Shown: positions 26,030-35,634, counted from the first letter of the stretch. The stretch: 53,140 bases of DNA from Sulfolobaceae archaeon (GCA_028277025.1 JAPYVG010000009.1:1-53140); one strand, 5' to 3'. A program made the numbers and translations. Notes: generated by a model from the sequence alone, not told the origin.

Positions 26030-27085
26030 CTAAACCCTTTTTGATAGTATAAGATTTGATATTAACATTTTATCTCTTATATCTTTGCTTAGCTTAGAAA
26101 ACAATTCGCTCTCGTAAAACCTCTTATATTTTGAAACCTCATCAGCGGAAACATTTGAGAATGTATCAGCTAAAAGTGTTAATAAAGTCAATTCAGCCTT
26201 ACCTTCAACAACCCATGGCGAGATAACACCAAGAACCTCATCAACCTTCGGCCTCTCATTAACATATGCCACATCAACCCGCACAGGTGGAGAAATGCTG
26301 GACACTCTAACATAAAGAGAAGATATCTTAAGGTCGGCTACCGACTTATAAAGGCCATACGCGTTATATAATCCCCTAACTTCGGGTAATGAAATCTTTC
26401 CCATTTCTTCCCAATCCATCCATCCTATTGCACCATGCTCTAATAACAAGTTTACTACCATCCCCTCTCTGTAGTCTAGAGAGTCTAAAATTCCTTTTTC
26501 CACTAACCTACTCACGAGAAACCTTTCTGAGAACCTCTTCGCTATCCCAATCACAACTCTGCCTTTCTTTAGTATGTCGTAAATTTTCCTAGCCCTCATC
26601 TCGGCTAATTCTGTAAGTGACGGTATGTTTTGTTTACCTACATCATTAGCTATTATTGGAGGGTCTATTATGGGGCCGTCCAAAAAGAGAACCTCACACT
26701 CATCATCTATCAATTCACTCTCCAATTTAAGCATGAGCTTTATCGAGTCGTGCCTAACAGTGTCCTCCCCATTATAATCATCTTCAATTGCCACGTCAAT
26801 TATTGGCTCACGTGGGACTACTACCCTATCACCCCTAACTTCCCCTATTACTTTAACGGCTTTAGCTACTATTAAGTACGCATCGCCCAGGTTTTCTACG
26901 TTTTTGGAACCGTCTATTGCACAGAACTTAGCGTACTTATTATTACCGAATAATAAATAACGTTCTAACCCTATCTTCTCCAACGAAACGCTTTTTAACT
27001 TGTTTATAAGCTCGTTGTATTTCTCAATGTTCTTTTCTATTATAGAATTAAGTTTAGAGTATGGGAACTCAGCCAAGGGTACCAC
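26030..27085 (-). CDS. nurA: NurA-family 5'-3' nuclease
   Basis: 351 residues. The NurA hallmarks are present: CAIDGS with the metal-binding Asp at 58, VLFLDGPI (D136), a basic VIGIAKR (about 179-184), and a C-terminal strand segment where NurA carries its later acid (PVRVDVAYVNE). NurA has an RNase H-like fold, forms dimers and chews 5' ends when docked on a HerA hexamer. Here it is last in a four-gene operon that starts with herA. The gap to the coiled-coil gene before it is four bases. It probably acts with the HerA-type protein of the same operon; the two sequence partners are therefore likely a cognate pair distinct from the housekeeping one. Confidence 0.8.
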   Translation of the reverse strand: MVPLAEFPYSKLNSIIEKNIEKYNELINKLKSVSLEKIGLERYLLFGNNKYAKFCAIDGSKNVENLGDAYLIVAKAVKVIGEVRGDRVVVPREPIIDVAIEDDYNGEDTVRHDSIKLMLKLESELIDDECEVLFLDGPIIDPPIIANDVGKQNIPSLTELAEMRARKIYDILKKGRVVIGIAKRFSERFLVSRLVEKGILDSLDYREGMVVNLLLEHGAIGWMDWEEMGKISLPEVRGLYNAYGLYKSVADLKISSLYVRVSSISPPVRVDVAYVNERPKVDEVLGVISPWVVEGKAELTLLTLLADTFSNVSADEVSKYKRFYESELFSKLSKDIRDKMLISNLILSKRV

Positions 27086-27089
27086 ACTT

Positions 27090-27872
27090 TCATTTGTACT
27101 CTACTACTATCCTAACTTTCCTCATTAACAGTTCCATAACGTTTGGGTAATCCCTTAATTTACTTACGATGTCCGCGAGTTTACCCACCTCATTTAGCCC
27201 CATCTCAACCCTTCTGTTAGTGAGTAACATATCTATGAACTCGCCAATTTCTTTACCTATCTTATCAATTATTGAGCCCTTTATCTCGTGAAGTTTATTC
27301 AAGTATTCTTCATAAACTCCTTTAACTTTCACAAGTTCGCATAAATCGTCTTTAATTTCCATACTTTCTATATCTGGGGGAGTTGTAAACAGCTTTACAA
27401 ACTCTTTAACCCCTTCTATCCTTACCTTTTCCTCCTCGATCTCCTCTATTAATCTCCTCTTCTCTTCCTCAATCTTAACCTTAATATCATTTAACGTGCT
27501 TTCAAAATCTGGTAATACTCTTTGGATATGATTTACCATCTCGCTTATTTTTTCCAATCTCTTTTCTAGATTTGGTAAGTCTTCAAAAGACTTTATCTCA
27601 TCTAGTGAAAGTATCTCCTCCTTAACCTCTTCAACCTCTAATTCGTCCTCTGGAAATTCGAATTTATAACCGCATTTCTCGGCATTTCTCACTTCGCCCT
27701 CAACTTCCACCCTTAGCTTATCTAGCTTTTCAACCCTTCTTGAAATGAAGTCCATGCCTTTAGCTATTTCCCCTATAAGTGAAAGTATCCTATCAGCCTC
27801 ACTTATATAACTATTAATTCTCGTATTCTTCTCCCTTACGGTGTTATATAACTCCTCCAACTCCTTAATCAT
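27090..27872 (-). CDS. Coiled-coil protein of the herA-nurA operon
   Basis: 260 residues, soluble, with heptad-like charged helices over about residues 1-75 and 105-165 (IEEEKRRLIEEIEEEKVRIE is typical), separated by an acidic hinge (FEFPEDELEVEEVKEEIL). There is one Cys in NAEKCGYKF and no P-loop. No known enzymatic domain seen. The start overlaps the ATPase stop by four bases, so synthesis is coupled. Its place in the operon is where mre11 or rad50 would be in the canonical end-resection operon. It may be a structural adaptor between the large ATPase and NurA or HerA. Confidence 0.7.
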   Translation of the reverse strand: MIKELEELYNTVREKNTRINSYISEADRILSLIGEIAKGMDFISRRVEKLDKLRVEVEGEVRNAEKCGYKFEFPEDELEVEEVKEEILSLDEIKSFEDLPNLEKRLEKISEMVNHIQRVLPDFESTLNDIKVKIEEEKRRLIEEIEEEKVRIEGVKEFVKLFTTPPDIESMEIKDDLCELVKVKGVYEEYLNKLHEIKGSIIDKIGKEIGEFIDMLLTNRRVEMGLNEVGKLADIVSKLRDYPNVMELLMRKVRIVVEYK

Positions 27873-30817
27873 TCTACCACCTTCTTAAGCGAGTTTAAGC
27901 TCTCGTTTATCTGCCTTACCTTTTCCTGTAATATCTTGTATTGTTGGTCTATACTTCTATTTGAGATCTCGAAGTTAAGTTTTTCCACTAAGTCTAATAT
28001 CTTCCCTAATTCCTTAACCTCCTCAGCGAAGGGTATACACTCCTCGGAACGCGAAAGGACTGCAATCACTTCACTCTCCTTATAAGCTAAGTAGATAAAT
28101 TCTGAAAGCGGATAGACGAAGTCCCTCCTATTCAAAGCTTTAAAGAGGCCCCCCACAAATCCTTGTTCCTTCCCTAACCTTTGTATGCACGACACGGCCG
28201 ATTTACGTAATTGGCTTTCCTCAAAGTTTGTGAGCGTTGATCTCAAATAATCACTCACTTTAATTATAACTGATTGGTCTACAGCGTAAGGTCTGAGTTT
28301 AGATGATATAGAGTCCAGTTCTTTCAGCTTTTCAGAGATCACAGAAAGTATGGTTATTTTCTTAGCCTCAACGCTCTGTATCAATCCCCTAACAGACTCC
28401 TCTAAATCCTTAAGGAATGAAACAGTTATTACAACCTCCCTTAAATCACTGCTATTAGGCAAGTATTTTTCGAGCAAGTCTATAAGAAATTCCGCATTTA
28501 TTATTTTAGCCTCCCTTTGTTTTATCGTAAGTATATCTTTATCTAGTCCCTTCACCTTTTCCTTAAGCTGGGATATTGAACCCTTCAAATCATCTATAAT
28601 TCTTGAAAGCCTGTTGCTTAACTCCCTCTTCTCCTTCTCGTCCAAATAATCTAAAACCTCACCACTTCTGAAAGAGAAGTATAGGAGTGCATTAAGCCCG
28701 TCGCTCAAAAATCCCTCTTCCTTCTCTATGACGTTCTTGATTATTTGAGATATAATTCCTCCGCTCTTCCCTCCCCTAGTAATTAAGTCATTATAGACCT
28801 CAATTAACTTACCCCTTTTCCTCAACTCGTTTACTAAGAACTTAATCCAGTATTCCCCCGTGGAGGAAAGAGTTTTCTTAAAGTTGATGAAGTCCTCACT
28901 TAATGAAATTATTTTGTAGGTATTAAGCACTGAAAGCTCTTTTCTCAATTCCTCAGCTGATGTAATGTCCTCGAGTACGAATCCCTCACTTATCTTCCTC
29001 TCTCTACTAAACGACTTCACCTCGTCCCTTAGTTCAGAGAGTGTTTTAAATAACTCCTCTATCGAAACTTCCTCCCACTTACGTGCGTATGGTGGATAAT
29101 AAAGTAAGTAGTTAAGTACTGCAGTCCTCAATTGATCCTTAGTATAATATAAGTCTAAGACCTTGCTCCTCTTAGCCTTTATATTCTCCCAAACCCTTTG
29201 AAGATCTTTTAGCTCTCTATCAAATATTATATTGAAAGTAGTCTCATTCAGCTGATATTTGGGTAAATAACTCAATTGTATTAAGTACTTCTGTATAGGG
29301 AAAGTCAGCGGTATGAATGGTTGAGGGGCTTCGGAATTGGGGCTACCTATATATACTGTAAAATCAGTATCACCAACGTTCTTATCACTTCTATCAACGT
29401 CTACTATCTTTACCCTATAAACAAAACTGAAATTAGGCCCTTGTCTGTTGTCACAAACGAATTCAACTAAGTAATCCAGCACGGGCTTCCTCTCAATGCA
29501 TGTAAGTTCATCGTCATTATTTCTCTTAATAGCTATTTTGATTAACTCTTGTAACCCCTTTAATACTAATGGGTAAACTTGATTATATTGTGAGGGCGAA
29601 GTCAGCATTGATACATACTTATTATACTCCTCTAGGAACCCACTTGAAGCGTCTATACTTATTACGAAGTCCTTGAGTTGAACGTCAAATACGCTCTCAA
29701 ACTCCTTCCATCTGGGTACGAAAACTATTTCTCCCTCAAGCTTTTCATAAGCCTCCTTAATTAGTTCCTCCTCGGTTATGAATGGGTTGAACTCCCTAAC
29801 GTCCTCTGGTAATACGACATAAAGAGAATTATCAAAACTTCCAGAATACTTAAATACTACAATGTAGTCCTCTAGTTTTTCTACATCCTTACCGTTAACG
29901 AACTCCCTCCAATAAGAATATTTCACAAGCTTTGCTTTAATAGTGCCTTCGACATTCTTCGAATACCCCTTCATTAAGAGTTCTGCCCTATCCTCCCTCA
30001 CGTCGGATTTAATGAACTTATGAGACGTAATCGTAAAGCCCTCCTCTATCTTACCGACTTTTAGTATATCGAGTATTTCCATAGGATCTGGGGAATCTAA
30101 GTTACAAAGCACGACATTTACAATGTTAGTTATATTCCTCCTACTTACGGGGATAGTGTAGTAAAGGAAATTAAGGTAATCCACTAATTCTGGTCTTTCC
30201 ATAACTTGTTTTGAGAGGCAATAAAGCATTGCGAAATACTCTATTTTACTAGCGTCTTGGAGTTCCACAGTATAATTCTTTATCCTATCAATAATAGCAA
30301 TATAACTTTCGCCTAAATACTTCTTTACCAATCCTTGTGGCATAAATACTTTATCGTAACCACCCGGTGTAGTAAGCATCATAATTACTGAATCAAAACC
30401 CTCCTTCTCGCTTACTTTCTTCAGGCTTGTGAAGAACTCTTTAACACTCTGCTCTTCTCCCTCTAACCCCTCTAAGTTCTCGACCTCGTCAATTATAAGG
30501 ATTTCCTTATTATCAACGTCTATATGCCCCCCGTCTTTAATTATTTCATCTATTTTCTTTACTGTTATCTTGTAATCCTTCACCTCTTCTTTTATTATGT
30601 TCATTAAAGTCGTCTTACCGTTACCCCAATCACCCTTAACAACAATGAGCAAAGGAGTTACTTTTCTCTCTTTAATATAGTTTAACAGCACTTTCTCGAC
30701 CAAGTAGTACCTAATTCTGTCCTTAAATTTCGACTCAAGCATGCATTTATACGCGTTAAGTACTTCCTCTCCTTGACCCGTTTGGGATATAAGTTTCTTA
30801 CATAGCATCTCCCCCAC
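27869..30817 (-). CDS. Large P-loop ATPase with long helical C-terminal region, herA-nurA operon
   Basis: 982 residues. The ATPase domain is N-terminal: Walker A GDWGNGKTT (62-70), Walker B EILIIDEVE (105-113), and a sensor-like strand MMLTTPGG (146-153). The GxWGxGKT form recalls KAP and AAA/Orc-like NTPases. Because Walker A and B lie within 50 residues, this is not Rad50 or SMC, whose motifs sit at opposite ends. A middle beta-containing region (about 270-540) is unassigned. The C-terminal third is mostly charged helices with coiled-coil character (about 560-980, e.g. REVVITVSFLKDLEESVRGL). Its start overlaps herA by 20 bases and its stop overlaps the coiled-coil gene by 4. Possible role: loading or gating factor for HerA-NurA, or a foreign-DNA sensor. 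Function is inference. Confidence 0.75.
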   Translation of the reverse strand: MGEMLCKKLISQTGQGEEVLNAYKCMLESKFKDRIRYYLVEKVLLNYIKERKVTPLLIVVKGDWGNGKTTLMNIIKEEVKDYKITVKKIDEIIKDGGHIDVDNKEILIIDEVENLEGLEGEEQSVKEFFTSLKKVSEKEGFDSVIMMLTTPGGYDKVFMPQGLVKKYLGESYIAIIDRIKNYTVELQDASKIEYFAMLYCLSKQVMERPELVDYLNFLYYTIPVSRRNITNIVNVVLCNLDSPDPMEILDILKVGKIEEGFTITSHKFIKSDVREDRAELLMKGYSKNVEGTIKAKLVKYSYWREFVNGKDVEKLEDYIVVFKYSGSFDNSLYVVLPEDVREFNPFITEEELIKEAYEKLEGEIVFVPRWKEFESVFDVQLKDFVISIDASSGFLEEYNKYVSMLTSPSQYNQVYPLVLKGLQELIKIAIKRNNDDELTCIERKPVLDYLVEFVCDNRQGPNFSFVYRVKIVDVDRSDKNVGDTDFTVYIGSPNSEAPQPFIPLTFPIQKYLIQLSYLPKYQLNETTFNIIFDRELKDLQRVWENIKAKRSKVLDLYYTKDQLRTAVLNYLLYYPPYARKWEEVSIEELFKTLSELRDEVKSFSRERKISEGFVLEDITSAEELRKELSVLNTYKIISLSEDFINFKKTLSSTGEYWIKFLVNELRKRGKLIEVYNDLITRGGKSGGIISQIIKNVIEKEEGFLSDGLNALLYFSFRSGEVLDYLDEKEKRELSNRLSRIIDDLKGSISQLKEKVKGLDKDILTIKQREAKIINAEFLIDLLEKYLPNSSDLREVVITVSFLKDLEESVRGLIQSVEAKKITILSVISEKLKELDSISSKLRPYAVDQSVIIKVSDYLRSTLTNFEESQLRKSAVSCIQRLGKEQGFVGGLFKALNRRDFVYPLSEFIYLAYKESEVIAVLSRSEECIPFAEEVKELGKILDLVEKLNFEISNRSIDQQYKILQEKVRQINESLNSLKKVVE

Positions 30818-32432
30818 CTCCGCTCAAAACGCTTATTATATCACCTTCAGAACCAATTGAGGACTCTAAGAGCTTATCAAACGGGATTACAACTCTAGCC
30901 GGTATTTCTAATGGGTTTATTAACCCGGTAACTACAGCTTGACCTCTTGGTAAGTTCACTAACTCTCTGGCGATATAGTCCGAAAGACCACCTGCCACGG
31001 AACGTATATATTCAACGTCCTCGTGATAAATCCTATGGAAGATAAAGGAGTTCAACATGGATAATACCACTTTGTCTACGAAAGCCGGCCTCTGTGAGAT
31101 TAAAATTAATGAAGCACCGAACTTCCTACCTTGCGTAGCTATCGTAGCCAATATGTCCTTAGTTATGTAGGCATTTATTGGGTAATAGGAGGAGGGTATG
31201 TAATTCTGTGCCTCTTCAATTACATAGGCTATGAACCTATTTTCGCCGTTCATCTTTCTCTTTACTAAATAATTATACAAAAGTCTAGCTATATAACCCA
31301 CAACCATTTGTTTAGTCGCAATATCCATCCCCGGTGCCCCGGAGGCTGAAAAATCAATTATGGCTAAGGCCTTACTTCTGAAGATCTCCTCTAAAGTGTC
31401 TTCATTAAAGGACTTTTGAGAATATGATGAGGAGATCAGCTTAAACCTCTCAACTTTGTTCACAAACGAGTGAATAGCGTTGAGTACAGCCCTCTTAGTG
31501 TTCACCGTATACCCCAACGTGTCCTTTCTGTTTGAGACAATTTCTTCTAGCTTTCCCTCAAGAATTTTAACCCCTTCTTTACTTCCTAGCATTACGTTAA
31601 AGTCGTACCCCTCATTATACAACTCATTAAGTGTGAGTTCCAATAAATTGAGCTGTAATGAAGCCTGAGTTGTTGAATCCATATACTTAGAAGAGATGAT
31701 CATGTAAGATAAGTCACTTGTGGAGAAGACGTTTAAGTCCATATAAAAGTGCTCTTTCATTTCAGTAAACGTATACCTAACCACCTCCTTTCTACACTCC
31801 AAAAGCTTCGCCCTCTTTACCACATCAGTAGCTAAGTCAGTATAATCACCGTTAGCGTCAATTACTATCATAGGGATTGCAGTACATTCACCGTTAACAC
31901 GAATGTTGGAAAAAAGATATATCAAGTACCTCATGTCATAACTCTTACCGGAACCGGTCTCACCAAATATACCCATATGCATTGGAAGGGAATTGATGTT
32001 GAGAAGTAAAGGTATCTCGGTATTAACAAGTTTGCCATATTTTATGTATCTCGGGTCTTTAAGTTTCTCACCGTATAGGTATTCCTCAGCGTTATTAGGA
32101 AGTTTTTTAACTAAGTTTCCGGGCAAAGAGACCCTAGCCTTATCGCTCCTTATAACTTTAAGTGTTGATAGTATTACGGTCTTGCTCTTTAAAAGGTCTA
32201 TTACAGCCCTTGAATTCATTAGGGTGTGAATGAGCGGAGAGTCGTTTGTATAAAATTCATTAATATACTCGTATTTTTCTACTTGCGCTAACCCGTTATT
32301 ACCTTCCTTGTCCTCGATTAAGAGTATTTCTCCTATCTTTATGTCGTGATCAAGGCGTATTAACGCCTTTACAGTATCATGTGTCCCACCCTCAAGCACT
32401 ATACCAATCTCTTCTGTCGTTGTAAACGTCAT
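30798..32432 (-). CDS. herA: HerA-family DNA translocase/helicase
   Basis: 544 residues. An N-terminal beta-barrel (HAS-like, about 1-110) precedes an FtsK/HerA ATPase core: Walker A GETGSGKS (157-164), MIVIDANGDYTDL, Walker B IAYVIEEAQ (401-409), sensor region GRKFGASLILISQRPA (435-450), and a C-terminal strand and arm (LPRGQAVVTGLI). HerA forms hexameric rings that pump double-stranded DNA and activates NurA. The EEAQ Walker B variant is common in HerA relatives. First gene of the four-gene operon; the minus-strand sequence before it (about 32460-32470) holds AGATATAATG, a likely TATA box. Confidence 0.88.
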   Translation of the reverse strand: MTFTTTEEIGIVLEGGTHDTVKALIRLDHDIKIGEILLIEDKEGNNGLAQVEKYEYINEFYTNDSPLIHTLMNSRAVIDLLKSKTVILSTLKVIRSDKARVSLPGNLVKKLPNNAEEYLYGEKLKDPRYIKYGKLVNTEIPLLLNINSLPMHMGIFGETGSGKSYDMRYLIYLFSNIRVNGECTAIPMIVIDANGDYTDLATDVVKRAKLLECRKEVVRYTFTEMKEHFYMDLNVFSTSDLSYMIISSKYMDSTTQASLQLNLLELTLNELYNEGYDFNVMLGSKEGVKILEGKLEEIVSNRKDTLGYTVNTKRAVLNAIHSFVNKVERFKLISSSYSQKSFNEDTLEEIFRSKALAIIDFSASGAPGMDIATKQMVVGYIARLLYNYLVKRKMNGENRFIAYVIEEAQNYIPSSYYPINAYITKDILATIATQGRKFGASLILISQRPAFVDKVVLSMLNSFIFHRIYHEDVEYIRSVAGGLSDYIARELVNLPRGQAVVTGLINPLEIPARVVIPFDKLLESSIGSEGDIISVLSGGGGDAM

Positions 32433-32603
32433 ACTACTTGTTTATCTCCCATATACATTATATCTTTTATTATGGTAATACCCGTTTTACGCTATAATAC
32501 CCCGAATTTGAGTATTCCCATTTGAGAGCCAAACAGAGTAAACTTATATCACCTCACGTTGCCCAGACGATTTGTAGACAGTGTTTAACATTATAAATAA
32601 TAA

Positions 32604-32817
32604 AAGCTCGAAATACATTTTCTTGAAACCTCAATATCCCTAACCAAAATAGTTAAAATAGATAAGAGAAATGGTGTTTTGGGGCAAAAACTAAGGTGCC
32701 CACAGAGTCTATCGAATTTCTTAGATAAATTAGAAAGGCTTTACCTAATCGAGAAAATACAGAAAAACCTATGTAATTCCAGACCCAGTATATAAAAGAG
32801 CCATTTTAAAGCTATGA
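32604..32817 (+). pseudogene. C-terminal relic of an archaeal DEXX-box ATPase
   Basis: A startless plus-strand frame reads KIDKRNGVLGQKL, then SLSNFLDKLERLYLIEKIQK. After a one- or two-base shift it continues YVIPDPVYKRAILKL-stop (stop 32815-32817). The pattern of a winged helix with LxRLGLIxK, then I.DPVYRxAIL at the end, is the C-terminal signature of the ATPase family represented at 23786-24943. Only the last 70 codons survive, with at least one frameshift. Confidence 0.55.
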
Positions 32818-32957
32818 ATATTTGAGCGTTCTGACTTGACGGGTTCCTCCTACGTGGGATTCTGACTAAAGATAGCTCTTCTTGATATAGAGAATTCCTT
32901 ATCACGCGAAAAACACTCACACTAGATTTACACCAAAATCAGTCCAACGATAAAAGG

Positions 32958-32967
32958 TTATTTAAAT
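32958..32967 (+). promoter_or_regulatory. TATA box of the Rieske gene
   Basis: TTATTTAAAT is centred about 24 bases before the ATG at 32986 and preceded by purines (AAAAGG) as a BRE. Leaderless start expected. Confidence 0.55.
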
Positions 32968-32985
32968 ACAGTCGTAATATATTGT

Positions 32986-33960
32986 ATGCCACTAAGACTT
33001 AGATTAAACGGTAGAGATAAACAGATACTTAGATCCACCGATCTAGCCTTCCTTTACAAACTCGTAAGAGTGATGAAAAACCCCAAGACCAAATTCAATG
33101 AGGTAGAGTTCGTTACAAAAGGAGAAGATTACTTATTTAATTACGTAAACAAGAACGTTGGGGGAGTTGATGAAGGTAGGAGGAACTTCCTAAAGGGGAT
33201 CTTAATTGGTGTCGCCGTTACAACAGTAGCTGGGATTGTTCCGGGATTAAGAGTTTTAATCCCTCCAGTTCAAAGTGTTTCCGGATTCCCTAAGACTCTG
33301 ATTCTAGACTCATCTGGTAATCCCATTAAAGCCTCTACGTTGCCGGTCAATAGTCCCATAATCATGATCTTCCCTTACCCATTACAAGACGAGATCAACT
33401 TCTTATTGAATTTGGGTGACGAGAACGGGAACCCGGTAGAAGTACCACCTACTACCGTTGTAGTTCCTCAAACCGGTGATAAGTACCAGTTCCCAGGCGG
33501 GGTAGGCCCTCATAAATCCATAGTTGCTTACAGTGCGATCTGCCAACACTTGGGCTGTACACCGCCATACATTCATTTCTACCCTCCAAAATACGTTAAC
33601 ATATCACAAGTTACCGCACCGGAACCTAACAAATTAACTGTGCAAGCTGTTCAGGCTGCACAAAGCGCTAAAGTCCCGGCAATAATACATTGTGACTGCC
33701 ACGGCTCAACCTATGATCCCTATCACGGTGCGGCTGTCCTAACTGGACCAACAGTCAGACCTTTACCTACTATAGTCTTAGAATGGGATAGCTCCACGGA
33801 TTACTTGTATGCTATAGGAGCTGTTGGAGTTCCTACCTACCCAATGAGCAGTAATGGTGTACCGTCTAAAGACCCTAGTGTGGATCTCGACGAATCACAG
33901 TTTGGCGCTGGTGTTGGGGACAAGACTAAGATATCTGAGACTAACCCGTTCTCCTCATGA
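32986..33960 (+). CDS. soxL2: Rieske iron-sulfur protein, SoxL2-like
   Basis: 324 residues. The 2Fe-2S boxes are CQHLGC (C186, H188, C191) and CDCHGS (C236 or C238, H239); the second box normally reads CPCHGS. A twin-arginine motif RRNFLKG (65-71) precedes the single N-terminal membrane anchor (about 72-92), so the cluster faces outside the cell. The 64-residue cytoplasmic N-terminal extension before the Tat motif is long. Between the boxes lies an insertion (about 195-230), as in Sox-type Rieske proteins of Sulfolobales. With the cytochrome b gene at 34006 it should form a quinol-oxidising bc1-like unit. In Sulfolobus acidocaldarius the order is cbsA-cbsB-soxL2-soxN-odsN; cbsAB is absent here. 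Confidence 0.85.
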   Translation: MPLRLRLNGRDKQILRSTDLAFLYKLVRVMKNPKTKFNEVEFVTKGEDYLFNYVNKNVGGVDEGRRNFLKGILIGVAVTTVAGIVPGLRVLIPPVQSVSGFPKTLILDSSGNPIKASTLPVNSPIIMIFPYPLQDEINFLLNLGDENGNPVEVPPTTVVVPQTGDKYQFPGGVGPHKSIVAYSAICQHLGCTPPYIHFYPPKYVNISQVTAPEPNKLTVQAVQAAQSAKVPAIIHCDCHGSTYDPYHGAAVLTGPTVRPLPTIVLEWDSSTDYLYAIGAVGVPTYPMSSNGVPSKDPSVDLDESQFGAGVGDKTKISETNPFSS

Positions 33961-33970
33961 GTTTAACGCT

Positions 33971-33980
33971 TTATTTTTTT
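33971..33980 (+). terminator. T-run between soxL2 and soxN
   Basis: TTATTTTTTT follows the soxL2 stop by 10 bases. It may reduce read-through, giving more Rieske than cytochrome b transcript. Confidence 0.3.
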
Positions 33981-34005
33981 ATAAGGGCTTGAGGAGGTGA
34001 AAATT

Positions 34006-35634
34006 ATGGGAAATAGGGTTTCCAACTGGTTTAAAGAAAGAATAAATATGGATGATTTACCCTTCTTCAGAACACCGGATTATATGTATCACGTAGGTGA
34101 TTGGTTAGGAGCACTAGTTGCTGCCGCGTTCTTTTATACAGTAATTTCTGGATTAATCCTACTATTGTATTATGACCCTGCTGCGGGTTACCAGTCCACC
34201 GAAACAATTATTAACGAAATACCTTACGGCTCAGTAGTGCTTTACAGCCATTTGTACGGAGCTTATGCTATGATAATCCTAGCTTACGTGCATATGTTTA
34301 GGAACTATTTTGTGGGGGCTTATAAGAAACCAAGAGAACTAGTATGGATTCTGGGAGTTCTAATGTTAGCATTGACTTTAGGAGCTTCGTTCTTAGGTTA
34401 CAGCTTAATAGGGGATGTCCTCGCAGTTAGTGCTGTTGACGTAGGTGCTGGTATTCTCGGAAGCCTAGGTTTAAGCTCCTTAGTTCCCATACTGTTCGGT
34501 AATTATTCAGCCGGCGACTACACTAGAGTTTTAGCACTGCATATAATCCTCGTAGCACTAATAGGCGTCCTATTCCTAATCCACTTTTTCCTAGCAGACG
34601 TGCAATATGGGATGATGCCATCTAGAAAGGTTAAGGATAAAGCTCCAGCTGTTTACCCTAAATCCGAGTGGCAGAAATTTAACCCATGGTGGCCGAGGAA
34701 CTTCATTTACATGATGTCACTAATATTCTTAACGTGGGGGTTCATACTTATAATTCCAAACGCATTAGCTTACTTTACATTCCCACAGATAGCGAACCCG
34801 TTCTTAAACCCCAAACCAGCACCACCGCCTAATAGCCCTGCCGCAGCAACAGTCACTACTTATCCGCCGTGGTTCTTCCTATTCGTTTATAAAATAGCAG
34901 ATTTCCCCGGTAGTGTCTTAGTAGATATGACTATTGCACTCTTCATACCCATAATTTACTTATTCGTAGTGCCTTTCATAGATAGGAGCCCGCACCTACA
35001 CCCGCTTAAAAGAAGGGTGTTCACATGGATAGGAATATTAATGATAGTATTCCTAATACAAACCTCATTATGGGGGGATTTAGCACCAGGTGTCCCTGTG
35101 ACTATGAGCCAAGTCTTTGAGGTCTACTTACCCCCAGCAATAATAAGTGGAGTCGGAATATTCCTAATACCGTGGGAAAAGGTGAGCAAAGGAGTGAACA
35201 AGGGGTTGAGCAATCCACCTACAATGTTAGCGTTTACTTTCATAACGTTAGCCTTCGCATCATCTATGATATACTTCCTAACGACATTATCATTAGCCTC
35301 TTTAGGTGCTGTACTTTCTCTTGGCTCAATTTTCGTAATTCTAGCAAAGTCATTAACACCTTATGTGATAAGGGCTCAACAAGACGAGAAAACGGTTAGT
35401 ATTGAAGAGGCGTCTAAGGTACTAGAAAAGAAGAAGAGGATTGCCCAAATTATAATGATTATTCTCTTCATCGTTGCAATACCAATTGTGGTAACTATGT
35501 GGACTATCCCGCCTACCGGCTACTATTCCAATTTGTTCGGTATTGATTTAGGTGTGCTCTTCTTAATACTCGGTGAGGAGTTCTCATTGTACCATTACGT
35601 GGTTTACAAGAAACCGGTCGAGAAGGAGGAATGA
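34006..35634 (+). CDS. soxN: Cytochrome b, SoxN-like
   Basis: 542 residues. Haem ligands are visible as two His-x13-His helices: HLYGAYAMIILAYVH and HIILVALIGVLFLIH. The Qo-site motif is PPWF (in TYPPWFFLFVYK) where most cytochromes b have PEWY, an archaeal variant. About 12 membrane helices, more than the eight of mitochondrial cytochrome b, with a charged loop near 435-455. The start is the ATG at 34006: GAGGAGGTGA at 33991-34000 is a near-perfect Shine-Dalgarno, which makes the GTG at 33997 part of the ribosome site and not a start. It pairs with the Rieske protein upstream to oxidise quinol. Confidence 0.85.
   Translation: MGNRVSNWFKERINMDDLPFFRTPDYMYHVGDWLGALVAAAFFYTVISGLILLLYYDPAAGYQSTETIINEIPYGSVVLYSHLYGAYAMIILAYVHMFRNYFVGAYKKPRELVWILGVLMLALTLGASFLGYSLIGDVLAVSAVDVGAGILGSLGLSSLVPILFGNYSAGDYTRVLALHIILVALIGVLFLIHFFLADVQYGMMPSRKVKDKAPAVYPKSEWQKFNPWWPRNFIYMMSLIFLTWGFILIIPNALAYFTFPQIANPFLNPKPAPPPNSPAAATVTTYPPWFFLFVYKIADFPGSVLVDMTIALFIPIIYLFVVPFIDRSPHLHPLKRRVFTWIGILMIVFLIQTSLWGDLAPGVPVTMSQVFEVYLPPAIISGVGIFLIPWEKVSKGVNKGLSNPPTMLAFTFITLAFASSMIYFLTTLSLASLGAVLSLGSIFVILAKSLTPYVIRAQQDEKTVSIEEASKVLEKKKRIAQIIMIILFIVAIPIVVTMWTIPPTGYYSNLFGIDLGVLFLILGEEFSLYHYVVYKKPVEKEE

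Larger units (their letters stand above)
32433..32985. other. Divergent intergenic region with promoters and an ATPase relic
   Basis: It holds the herA promoter (minus), the soxL2 promoter (plus) and the 3' relic of an archaeal ATPase at 32604-32817. Between 32440 and 32600 I see no coding. Confidence 0.45.

Noticed and set aside
33997..33999. GTG as start of soxN
   Set aside because: It is part of the Shine-Dalgarno GAGGAGGTGA, which is correctly spaced for the ATG at 34006.
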